Shown here: positions 50,473 to 59,401 of the stretch, piece after piece
Layout: every line of letters starts with the position of its first letter
Position numbering within the stretch: position 1 is the stretch's first letter
Origin: Chitinophagaceae bacterium
GTDB taxonomy: Bacteria; Bacteroidota; Bacteroidia; Chitinophagales; Chitinophagaceae
Direction: 5' to 3'
DNA length: 64,000 bases
NCBI GenBank assembly: GCA_004322425.1
Contig: SCVJ01000032.1
Location: 1-64,000, forward strand
Made by a program: the position numbers and the translations under genes
Notes under the pieces: model-generated
What the model was told of the DNA's origin: nothing
Databases searched by the model: none
Seen by the model: the letters and a program-made list of their open reading frames with translations, nothing else

Positions 50473-51711
50473 ATGATGCATAAAAAAATAAGTTGCTTAT
50501 TCTTATCAGTTATTCTATTGCTTCAAGGCATAACGGCTCAGTCGTTTGCCCCCATTGACAGTATCGTAAACTCCGAAATTTCTAAAAAAAATATTGCCGG
50601 CGGCGTGTGTTTAATAATCCACCAAGGGAAAATTGTGCACAACACCGCACTGGGCTTTGCCGACATTGCTCAGCAAAAACCCATGACAACCTCGAGCATT
50701 TTTAGAATTGCTTCGCAAACAAAAGCAATCGTATCGGTTGCTTTTCTACAATTAGTGCAACAACATAAAATTGGACTCGATGATCCGATTGAAAAATATA
50801 TACCCGCCTTTGCTAATCAACAAGTGGCTGTATTAAAAAATGATTCTATTGTTTTAGAAAATCGAAAAAGATCTATTACACCACGAGATTTATTATCGCA
50901 CCAATCCGGCATTTCCTCCGTTGACGAGTTTCCTCAATTTGCTTCTTTGTTTTCGGCGTATCAATTAAACAAACCATTTAACACCGGATTTGAATCTTTG
51001 GCAGAAGAAATGCAACAACTGGCAAAAATGCCCTTGGTACACCAACCCGGCGAACGGTTTAGTTACGGATTAAGTACCAATGTCATTGGGAGATTGATTG
51101 AAATTGTTTCTCAAAAAACGCTGGACAGCTATCTCACCGAAATGATTTTCGCACCCTTAAAAATGAACGACACTTATTTTTATCTTCCTAAAGAAAAACA
51201 GGATCGTCTGGTGAAGGTGTATGCAAAATTTATTCGGGATAGTTTGCAGGAAATAGATGGTGCTAAATATTCCATCAATTATCCATTGCAAGAAAAAAGA
51301 AATTATTTTTCCGCCATCGGCGGCTTGGTTTCTACTACGCACGATTATGCAAACTTTTTACAATGCTTATTAAATGGAGGCGTTTATGGAAACAATAAGC
51401 GTTTAATTTCTTCCGATTTGTTAAACGAATTTCTTACGAATCAATTGGGTGATAAAACATTTATTTTTTCGGGTAAAAAATCATTAAACAATTTTGGCTT
51501 GGGTGTTGGCTTAACGACTCCAAAAGGCAGTGGGTTGAATAATGCGTCAGCAGGAAGTTTTTTTTGGGGCGGCGCTTTTAACACAGCTTATATGGTTGAC
51601 AAAAAAAGAGAACTCATAACGTTATTTTATTTTCAAGTGGCTCCCTTTGTATTGCCTCCGCTTTTATCCAAGCTCGAAAAAACAGCCATCTCCATTATTG
51701 ATGCGCAATAA
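50473..51711 (+). CDS. serine hydrolase (beta-lactamase family)
   Basis: Signal peptide, SQTKAIVS (SxxK), FSYGLSTNVIGRLIE; start at ATG 50473. Confidence 0.93.
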   Translation: MMHKKISCLFLSVILLLQGITAQSFAPIDSIVNSEISKKNIAGGVCLIIHQGKIVHNTALGFADIAQQKPMTTSSIFRIASQTKAIVSVAFLQLVQQHKIGLDDPIEKYIPAFANQQVAVLKNDSIVLENRKRSITPRDLLSHQSGISSVDEFPQFASLFSAYQLNKPFNTGFESLAEEMQQLAKMPLVHQPGERFSYGLSTNVIGRLIEIVSQKTLDSYLTEMIFAPLKMNDTYFYLPKEKQDRLVKVYAKFIRDSLQEIDGAKYSINYPLQEKRNYFSAIGGLVSTTHDYANFLQCLLNGGVYGNNKRLISSDLLNEFLTNQLGDKTFIFSGKKSLNNFGLGVGLTTPKGSGLNNASAGSFFWGGAFNTAYMVDKKRELITLFYFQVAPFVLPPLLSKLEKTAISIIDAQ

Positions 51712-51712
51712 T

Positions 51713-51778
51713 GTTTGTAAACGGATTGGTTTTGAAATTCGTTCTAAAATTCAATCCTATATTATTAGAAAGAAATAG
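51713..51778 (+). pseudogene. 3' remnant of a second GNAT acetyltransferase gene
   Basis: VCKRIGFEIRSKIQSYIIRKK* aligns with VYKKLGFEIRAKINFYIIKKK* at the end of the GNAT at 49747-50433. Confidence 0.75.
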
Positions 51779-51787
51779 CATAAAAAA

Positions 51788-52195
51788 ATGAATCAACGAT
51801 TAGCACAAATCAGTATTGTAGTTCGAGATTACGATGAGGCAATAAATTTTTATACCAAAATTTTAGGCTTCGATTTAGTAGAAGACACATTACTTTCTCC
51901 TGAAAAAAGATGGGTTTTGGTTAAACCAAAATCAACCGAAAATGGATGTATGTTATTATTAGCCAAAGCTTCAACCCCTGAACAAGAAAGGGCAATTGGC
52001 AATCAAACTGGTGGCCGAGTTTTTCTGTTTCTTTTCACAGATGATATGGAAAGAGATTTTATACTCTATCAAGAAAGAGGTGTTGCTTTTGTAAACGAGC
52101 CAAGGCTTGAAGCTTACGGAAAGGTGGCGGTATTTTCTGATTTGTACGGCAATCTCTGGGATTTAATTCAGCCTTCAACTTTGAAGAAAATTTAG
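51788..52195 (+). CDS. VOC (glyoxalase/bleomycin resistance) family protein
   Basis: MNQRLAQISIVVRDYDEAINFYTKILGFDLVED, VFSDLYGNLWDLIQP. Confidence 0.93.
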   Translation: MNQRLAQISIVVRDYDEAINFYTKILGFDLVEDTLLSPEKRWVLVKPKSTENGCMLLLAKASTPEQERAIGNQTGGRVFLFLFTDDMERDFILYQERGVAFVNEPRLEAYGKVAVFSDLYGNLWDLIQPSTLKKI

Positions 52196-52206
52196 TTGCC
52201 CTTTTT

Positions 52207-52887
52207 CTACACTGCAAAATATATAGCCAGCAATTGAGAAATTACTCCCACTACAATTCCCAAATAAATTTCTTGTTTGCTGTGATTTGAAACAATTTGT
52301 CTTGCCGTGCAAACCGCACCTGTAATCAAAAAGCTAATCAGCATATAAAGAATAAACAAATCGATTTCTCTAAAAGTAAGCCAAGCAATAAAGCAGCTCA
52401 TTACAGAAACAGCAATAGCGTGCAAACTAATTTTCAAAACAATGTTTGCCATAAATCCAATGATGGAAGCAATAAAAAGAGCAAGACTAAAACTAACAAG
52501 CTCTTCGGCTACAATATTATTTTTGAAAGCATACCAGTTCCAGAAATAAAAAATCATCGAAATAATGTATGGGATGATTCTTTCTTTTTGCGATTGAAGA
52601 AAAATGGAGTCAATAAAATTCAACCCTCTTAAAAGCAAAACGCTAACCAACGGCAGAAATGTGCAGTTTACAAACATCTGCAAAAAAAGGCGCAGTTTTT
52701 CTATGTCGGTTTCAGCAGAAAATAAATAGGGGTGTTGATAAACAAGAAACAGTGTTACATAAATTGGAATAAATAACGGATGAAAAACATACGAAAAAGT
52801 GGTAGCAAAAAGTTTAATCAGAAAATGCTGTGGCTCCGAATGAGTTTCTAAATCGATGACTTCAGCAGTTTGTTTGTTATTATCCAT
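52207..52887 (-). CDS. multi-pass membrane protein, PAP2-superfamily-like
   Basis: Several TM helices; topology resembles PAP2-related proteins but no clear catalytic motif. Confidence 0.6.
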   Translation of the reverse strand: MDNNKQTAEVIDLETHSEPQHFLIKLFATTFSYVFHPLFIPIYVTLFLVYQHPYLFSAETDIEKLRLFLQMFVNCTFLPLVSVLLLRGLNFIDSIFLQSQKERIIPYIISMIFYFWNWYAFKNNIVAEELVSFSLALFIASIIGFMANIVLKISLHAIAVSVMSCFIAWLTFREIDLFILYMLISFLITGAVCTARQIVSNHSKQEIYLGIVVGVISQLLAIYFAV

Positions 52888-52888
52888 T

Positions 52889-54394
52889 TTATAATTCTTT
52901 TCTTAATCGAGCTACCGAAATATTAAGTTGCTCGCGATATTTTGCCACCGTTCTTCGTGCAATATTATACCCTTTTTGTTGCAGCAGTTCCTTTAACGCG
53001 TCATCGCTATGCGGATTATTTTTATTTTCACTTTCAATTAAGTCGCTTAATATTTTTTTAACTTCTCGAGTCGATACTTCTTCACCACTTTCGGTACTAA
53101 TGGATTCACTAAAGAAAAATTTTAAACGATAAATACCAAATTCTGTTTGCACATATTTACTATTGGCAACTCTGCTCACTGTTGAAATATCGAGTCCAAT
53201 TTTATCGGCAATGTTTTTTAATATCATTGGGCGCATCGTAGTCTCGTCATCAGTAAGAAAAAACTGATACTGATAATTCAGTATGGCTTGCATAGTACTC
53301 AACAAGGTATGCTGACGTTGTTTGATAGCATCAATAAACCATTTAGCAGAGTCTATTTTTTGTTTAATAAAAAGAACGGCTTCTTTTTGTCGTTTATCTT
53401 TTTTACTACCACGATCATATTCCGTCAACATATCGCGATACCCTTCGCTGATTCGTAAATCGGGAGCATTTTTCGAATTCAATGTTAACTCAAGTGTTCC
53501 GTTATTATTAAAAATAAAAAAATCGGGAATGACATAATTATCGCCTTTATTGATACTGCCTAAATTGCCTCCGGGTTTTGGATTGAGCCGAATAATTTGT
53601 TTAATTAATTCTTTCAAAGCCTCGTCGGTAAGTTGTAACCCTTTTTGAATTTTATCGTAATGCTTTTTTGTAAACGCCTCAAAATATTCTTCTAATGCTT
53701 CAATAGCTATTTGAATATTTTTTCTATTTTCTTCTGACAATCCAACTTCATCTTGCTGACGATAGAGCTGCAACAATAAACATTCTTGTAAATTCCTTGC
53801 GCCAATTCCGGGAGGATCAAACTGTTGAATTTTTTTTATAACCGCTTCAATATCGGCCGTCGATACAAATACATTTTGACGAAACGCTAAATCATCAGCA
53901 ATGGAAGTTGTTGCTCGCCGTAAATAACCGTCTTCATCTATGCTGCCAATTATTTGTTCAGCAATTTTTTGATCAGCCTCTTCTAGTTTCAATCCACTTA
54001 TTTGATCCTGTAAGATTTCATAAAAACTTGTTTCCGTTTTTATGGGTTGTACCTTATTTTCTTCTTGATTAGCATAGTTATTATCGCGCAACTTATAATC
54101 TGCTACATCGTCATCTCCCTCTTGCACATAATCACTCACATTAATATTTTCATACCCTTCAAGTTGATTATCTGATTCCTGCAAATCATCGCCATTATCA
54201 TCAAATTCATTTTTCAAGTCGTCGGAGGAGGTTAGTTTTTCTTCACCCAATTCTAATGCAGGGTTTTCTTCCATTTCTTCTCTTAGTCTTTCTTCAAGGG
54301 TAGCAGTTGGTACCTGCAACAGTTTCATCAGTTGAATCTGCTGTGGGGATAATTTTTGCATCATCCTTTGCTGTAACCTTTGACTTATGGCCAT
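52889..54394 (-). CDS. rpoN: RNA polymerase sigma-54 factor
   Basis: QRMMQKLSPQQIQLMKLLQVPT, FDPPGIGARNLQECLLLQL, DISTVSRVANSKYVQTEFG, RRTVAKYREQLNI. Confidence 0.98.
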   Translation of the reverse strand: MAISQRLQQRMMQKLSPQQIQLMKLLQVPTATLEERLREEMEENPALELGEEKLTSSDDLKNEFDDNGDDLQESDNQLEGYENINVSDYVQEGDDDVADYKLRDNNYANQEENKVQPIKTETSFYEILQDQISGLKLEEADQKIAEQIIGSIDEDGYLRRATTSIADDLAFRQNVFVSTADIEAVIKKIQQFDPPGIGARNLQECLLLQLYRQQDEVGLSEENRKNIQIAIEALEEYFEAFTKKHYDKIQKGLQLTDEALKELIKQIIRLNPKPGGNLGSINKGDNYVIPDFFIFNNNGTLELTLNSKNAPDLRISEGYRDMLTEYDRGSKKDKRQKEAVLFIKQKIDSAKWFIDAIKQRQHTLLSTMQAILNYQYQFFLTDDETTMRPMILKNIADKIGLDISTVSRVANSKYVQTEFGIYRLKFFFSESISTESGEEVSTREVKKILSDLIESENKNNPHSDDALKELLQQKGYNIARRTVAKYREQLNISVARLRKEL

Positions 54395-54477
54395 ACGCTT
54401 AACTTACTTGCAACTGAAAAAATAACGGAACAATTAGGTTGTAAAATTACAAACAAAAAATAGTACGCACCAATGGA

Positions 54478-55701
54478 CTATTGTGGTTTTTGAGGTAACC
54501 ATTTCATAGGTGGCACTAAGGCCGGTAATCGATAATAATTATTTTTTAAACTATCGTTCCACCCATTGGGATTATTATTAAATGATTTGCTGCTGAAATA
54601 AATACTCCCTTTTACATTTTCATATTGTCGATTTAACTTTATTTGATTGGGGAGTTCGCAAGGATTTGTCCAAGCCGTATTGGATCCTGCGCGATAGGGG
54701 GCCTGGCCAATATAAAGATGCCTCCCAAAAGAATTTTTATCCCACCATGCCAACAGTTTTGCATAATCAATTTTATCATGGCCTATTTCAAGATAAAGTT
54801 GTGGCGCTACATAATCAATCCATTTTTCTTGTAACCATAATAAAATATCTGCGAAAAGGTCATCGTAGTTTGTTTGTCCAGCCTTACTGTCGCTTCCCCG
54901 AGCATCCTTGTCATTATTTCTCCAAACACTAAATGGAGATATACCGAACTGAACCCAAGGCTTTTCATTTTTAATAACAGCATTTAATTTTTTAATGATG
55001 GAATCCACATTACTTCTGCGCCAATCATCTTTTAAAAGTTTCGTCCCTGAATTTTTATAGGAAATTTCATCGGGAAATTCTTTCCCCGCAATGCGATATG
55101 GATAAAAATAATCGTCCATGTGAATTGCATCCACCTCATATCTGTGAACAATATCGCGAACTACTTCTAATACAAAATTCTGTACTTCGATATTTGCAGG
55201 ATCAAAATATTTTTTATCGCCATAGGTTAAAAACCATTTGGGATGTGTTTTAGTAAGATGCGTAGCAGCAATAGAGGAAACTCCAATTTTAAATTCTGCA
55301 CGGTAAGGATTTAACCACGCATGAAATTCCATATTTCTTTTATGCGTTTCTTCAATCATAAATTGCAGTGGATCGTAATAGGGAAAAGGTGGCTGACCCT
55401 GAACACCCGTAAGCCATTCACTCCACGGTTCCAGCTTAGAAGGATAAAAGGCATCGGCCGCTGGGCGAATTTGAACGACAACAGCATTCATCCCATTTTG
55501 TTTGTGCATTTCCAATTGGCGGATAAATTCTTTTTTTTGATCGTCGGAGTTTTTCATTCCCCTCAATGGCCAATCAATATTATCTACTGAAGCAATCCAA
55601 ACACCACGAAATTCATGGGTTGGCTGCGTAGCTGCTGTAAAAGAAAGCAACAATGCAATTGCTAAAAAAAAATGGGTTGGTTTTGTTTTCATAGAATTCA
55701 T
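54478..55701 (-). CDS. glycoside hydrolase family 10-like protein (DUF187/GHL10)
   Basis: EFRGVWIASVDNIDWP, FHAWLNPYRAEF, VDAIHMDDYFYPY. Confidence 0.92.
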   Translation of the reverse strand: MNSMKTKPTHFFLAIALLLSFTAATQPTHEFRGVWIASVDNIDWPLRGMKNSDDQKKEFIRQLEMHKQNGMNAVVVQIRPAADAFYPSKLEPWSEWLTGVQGQPPFPYYDPLQFMIEETHKRNMEFHAWLNPYRAEFKIGVSSIAATHLTKTHPKWFLTYGDKKYFDPANIEVQNFVLEVVRDIVHRYEVDAIHMDDYFYPYRIAGKEFPDEISYKNSGTKLLKDDWRRSNVDSIIKKLNAVIKNEKPWVQFGISPFSVWRNNDKDARGSDSKAGQTNYDDLFADILLWLQEKWIDYVAPQLYLEIGHDKIDYAKLLAWWDKNSFGRHLYIGQAPYRAGSNTAWTNPCELPNQIKLNRQYENVKGSIYFSSKSFNNNPNGWNDSLKNNYYRLPALVPPMKWLPQKPQ

Positions 55702-55814
55702 AATAAAAAAGAAGGCGAAGTTATAATTAAATAATACTCAAAATTTATTCACATTACTCATCAACTGTTTTTTGGAATGTAAAAAAGTATCAACTTTGTA
55801 TACAAATCATAACC

Positions 55815-55904
55815 ATGAAATTCATTTTCGATTCCATTAAAAAATTTACGGAGGGTTTTATGTTTTTTTATCGAAATATGTTTGCTGCTTTTTGGAACTG
55901 GTAA
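55815..55904 (+). CDS. candidate small protein, 29 aa (not in ORF track)
   Basis: ATG..TAA encodes MKFIFDSIKKFTEGFMFFYRNMFAAFWNW; CAACTTTG -7-like box upstream; stop abuts the stop of the convergent radical SAM gene. Confidence 0.5.
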   Translation: MKFIFDSIKKFTEGFMFFYRNMFAAFWNW

Positions 55905-56930
55905 TCAACCCCACACTTTTGTTCCTTCGCTGCAATTGGAACAGATGTCGATATTTTTTCTTCCAGTTAAAATTGAAGTTCTAAATTTTGTGTAGTCGCC
56001 GTTGTCCCAAATTTCTTTGAACGACTTCTGCTGCAAATTGCCCAACTTGTGTTGCGCATCTTTATCAAAACAACAAGGAGAAACAAATCCATCCCAAGTA
56101 ATGACAGGATCATGCCAAAGCCGCCAACAGTGATTGGTTAGTTTCCCTTTAAATGCTGTGCCATTACTCGTTTTCTGGTATCTGCTATATTTATCATTAG
56201 TGGGAATTAATTGGTTGGGGTCGTTTTCAAAATCATACACTTGCGCCGTTTTATACCACACCGCATCAACGCCTATTTCATCTCCAAGTATTTTAATTTC
56301 ATTAATCTGATGTTCGTTGGGCTTTACTACTAAGAATTGAAAAATGATAAAAGGAGTTTTGCTTTTTAATTTTTTTTTCCACGCCACAATGTTTTTGGCT
56401 CCTTCGATTACTTTTTGCAACTGACCGCCAACTCGATATTGTTCATACACTTCTTGTGTGGTGCCATCTATGGAAATAATTAATCGATCTAAGCCGCTTT
56501 CGATAGTTTTTCTGGAATTTTCATCGGTTAAATAATGCGCATTTGTAGAAGTAGCTGTGTAAATATTTTTTTTAGACGCATATTGAACCATTAATAAAAA
56601 GTCAGGATTTAAATAGGGCTCTCCTTGAAAGTAAAAAACCAAGTATAGCAATTCTTGATACAGTTGATCAATCGTTTCTTTAAAAAATGATTGCTGCAAC
56701 ATTCCTGTTGGCCGAGTAAAAGATCGTAATCCACTGGGGCATTCGGGGCAACGGAGATTGCAAGATGTTGTTGGTTCGAAAGAAATAGAAATGGGATAAC
56801 CCCATTGAATGGGTTTTTTTATCCATTTACTTACATAGTAACTGCTTAAAACCTTAATGGCATTCCACAATCTTCGAAAACTAAGTTTTGAAATTATTGT
56901 GATACTATCGTTCCAGTTGAATTGCGACAT
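55905..56930 (-). CDS. radical SAM/SPASM domain protein
   Basis: TTSCNLRCPECPSG (CxxxCxxC), C-terminal SPASM CCFDKDAQHKLGNL...ICSNCSEG. Confidence 0.95.
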   Translation of the reverse strand: MSQFNWNDSITIISKLSFRRLWNAIKVLSSYYVSKWIKKPIQWGYPISISFEPTTSCNLRCPECPSGLRSFTRPTGMLQQSFFKETIDQLYQELLYLVFYFQGEPYLNPDFLLMVQYASKKNIYTATSTNAHYLTDENSRKTIESGLDRLIISIDGTTQEVYEQYRVGGQLQKVIEGAKNIVAWKKKLKSKTPFIIFQFLVVKPNEHQINEIKILGDEIGVDAVWYKTAQVYDFENDPNQLIPTNDKYSRYQKTSNGTAFKGKLTNHCWRLWHDPVITWDGFVSPCCFDKDAQHKLGNLQQKSFKEIWDNGDYTKFRTSILTGRKNIDICSNCSEGTKVWG

Positions 56931-56999
56931 AAACAGTAAAGGTAATTTTAAATTGTATGGCCCAATCGGTAATAATTTTATAATTTAACCGATTATAAA

Positions 57000-57719
57000 A
57001 TGACATCAATACCCGACTATAAAATATTCCCATTGGGCGACTCCGCTCTTACGATTGATTTTGGTAATACCATTAATGAATGTTTAAATGATACGGTAAT
57101 TTCTATTTTTAATTCGTTACAACAAAATCCCTTTGAGGGATTAATTGAATCCGTTCCTGCTTATAGTAGTCTTACCATTTATTATGACATTAGTATAATT
57201 AATAAAATAATAAAAAACGAGTCAACAGTTTTTCACTGGATAAAAAACAAAGTCAATGAACAACTACAACAAAAGCAAGTGCTACTAAATAAAAAAGTGA
57301 GCACTGTTTCCATTCCTGTTTGCTATGATAAAAAATATGCTCCCGATTTGGAATGGATGTCTGAGCATATAAAAATTTCTTGCGAAGAAATCATACAATT
57401 ACATTGCGATACAACTTACCGAGTTTTTATGTTGGGCTTTTTACCTGGCTTTGCTTATATGGGTACTGTAAATAATAAAATTGAAGCCCCAAGAAAACAA
57501 AAACCCCAGAACGTATCTGAAGGAAGCGTTGGTATTGCAGGAAAACAAACGGGTATTTATCCATTATCATCACCGGGTGGTTGGCAAATTATTGGAAGAA
57601 CACCTTTGAAGCTATTTAACAAAAAAGAGGGCAACACATTATTAAATCCGGGAGATAGTGTTCGCTTTTATTCAATTAATAAAGATGAGTTTGACAATAT
57701 TGAAAGCAGGAATTCTTGA
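57000..57719 (+). CDS. pxpB: 5-oxoprolinase subunit PxpB (KipI family)
   Basis: GDSALTIDFGN, LGFLPGFAYMGTV, VGIAGKQTGIYPLSSPGGWQIIGRTPLKLF. Confidence 0.96.
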   Translation: MTSIPDYKIFPLGDSALTIDFGNTINECLNDTVISIFNSLQQNPFEGLIESVPAYSSLTIYYDISIINKIIKNESTVFHWIKNKVNEQLQQKQVLLNKKVSTVSIPVCYDKKYAPDLEWMSEHIKISCEEIIQLHCDTTYRVFMLGFLPGFAYMGTVNNKIEAPRKQKPQNVSEGSVGIAGKQTGIYPLSSPGGWQIIGRTPLKLFNKKEGNTLLNPGDSVRFYSINKDEFDNIESRNS

Positions 57720-58674
57720 CACCATTCAAGATTTGGGAAGAATGGGATACCAACACCTTGGAATAAATCCAACAGGGGCAATGGACAAGTATGCAGCAAG
57801 TATTTCAAATGCAATAGTTGGAAATTCATTGGATGAAGCTGTGCTTGAGATGCATTTTCCTGCCGCAACAATTTTATTTGAAACGGCTACGATGATTGCA
57901 ATTTCCGGTGCCAACTTTAGTGCAACCATTAATAAAGAACCCATCCCAATAAATACTCCGTTGATTGTAAATAAGAGTACTGTTCTGCAATTTAATAGTG
58001 TGCAAAATAATTCAATAGTTTATTTAGCCGTAAAGGGTGGATTTAAAATAGATACTTGGAAAAATAGTTGTTCAACAAATCTGTTGGCACAAGTGGGTGG
58101 CTATAACGGCAGAAAATTATTAAAAAATGATACGCTTGAATTTAAAACAGAACCCTCTTTTAAAAATATTTCGGGTGATTATAAAATCGCTCCGTGGAAA
58201 GTAAATGAAAACTGGGATGCAGATTTTAAAAATGAGCTTTTAGTTTTACCGGGTAACGAATGGGATTGGTTATCGAAAGAGGAGCAGCAGAAATTTCTTA
58301 CCGGTAAATTTTCTATTGGCACCAATTCAAACCGGATGGGGTTTCAGCTCAAAGGTCCTGCACTTCATTCACACACTCAATCAGAATTAATTTCGTCTGC
58401 TGTTTGTTTTGGCACTATTCAATTGCTTCCCGATGGACAATTAATTATCTTGATGGCCGATCATCAAACAACTGGCGGCTATCCTAGAATTGGAAATATT
58501 ATTTCGGCACATTTGTCAGCACTTACTCAAATGAAGTCCCCAGATCATTTGTTTTTTTCATTGACTGATCACAGTGTTGCTGAAAATTTATTTTTAAAAC
58601 AACAACAACATTTGAAACAACTCCAAATTTCTTGTACTTTGAAACTTGAAAATTTTATGCTTGAAAACAATTGA
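57685..58674 (+). CDS. pxpC: 5-oxoprolinase subunit PxpC (KipA, biotin-dependent carboxyltransferase family)
   Basis: LKAGILDTIQDLGRMGYQHLGINPTGAMD, SNRMGFQLKGP, MADHQTTGGYPRIGNI. Confidence 0.96.
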   Translation: MSLTILKAGILDTIQDLGRMGYQHLGINPTGAMDKYAASISNAIVGNSLDEAVLEMHFPAATILFETATMIAISGANFSATINKEPIPINTPLIVNKSTVLQFNSVQNNSIVYLAVKGGFKIDTWKNSCSTNLLAQVGGYNGRKLLKNDTLEFKTEPSFKNISGDYKIAPWKVNENWDADFKNELLVLPGNEWDWLSKEEQQKFLTGKFSIGTNSNRMGFQLKGPALHSHTQSELISSAVCFGTIQLLPDGQLIILMADHQTTGGYPRIGNIISAHLSALTQMKSPDHLFFSLTDHSVAENLFLKQQQHLKQLQISCTLKLENFMLENN

Positions 58675-59401
58675 TATTAATTGCGACATGGGCGAAGGAA
58701 TAATTGGAGAAGAACTGCTTATGCCGTTTATTTCTTCGGCAAATATTGCTTGCGGCTACCACGCCGGCGACGAGGCCACTATGCAACAAACTATTGAAAA
58801 TAGCCTGCAGCATGGGGTTGCTATTGGTGTGCATTGTTCTTTTCTTGACAAACAGAATTTTGGAAGAACAGAAATGAAATTGTCTGAATTAGAAATATAT
58901 CAACTCGTTTTTCAACAATGCACTATTCTTGAAAAAGTTGCAAAATCATTGAACGCAAGTTTATCTCATGTAAAACCACACGGCGCTTTATATAATATGT
59001 CGGCGAGAGATGAAAAAATTGCAAAAGCAATTGCTTGCGCGGTAAAGGATTTTAATCCTCAATTATCATTAATGGGATTAAGCGGTAGTTGCTCAATTAG
59101 TGAAGCCCAAAAAATAGGACTAAAAACCATCCATGAAGTTTTTGCAGATAGAACGTATCAAAACGACGGTAGTCTTACGCCTCGTTCTCAACCAAATTCT
59201 TTGATTAACAATCCTGAAGCTGTTACCAATCAGGTTTTGCAAATGGTTGAAAAGGGAAATGTAACAACCACAACAGGAAAAATAATTCCTATTATTGCTG
59301 AAACAATTTGTGTTCATGGCGATGGGCCTCATGCTTTTGATTTGGTTACTGCCATTTATCATTGTATAAATAAAAAAAACATTGGCATTAAAGCTCAATA
59401 A
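58661..59401 (+). CDS. pxpA: 5-oxoprolinase subunit PxpA (LamB/YcsF family)
   Basis: TIDINCDMGEG, ANIACGYHAGDEATM, HVKPHGALYN, EVFADRTYQNDGSLTPRSQPNSLI; TTG start. Confidence 0.95.
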   Translation: MKTIDINCDMGEGIIGEELLMPFISSANIACGYHAGDEATMQQTIENSLQHGVAIGVHCSFLDKQNFGRTEMKLSELEIYQLVFQQCTILEKVAKSLNASLSHVKPHGALYNMSARDEKIAKAIACAVKDFNPQLSLMGLSGSCSISEAQKIGLKTIHEVFADRTYQNDGSLTPRSQPNSLINNPEAVTNQVLQMVEKGNVTTTTGKIIPIIAETICVHGDGPHAFDLVTAIYHCINKKNIGIKAQ

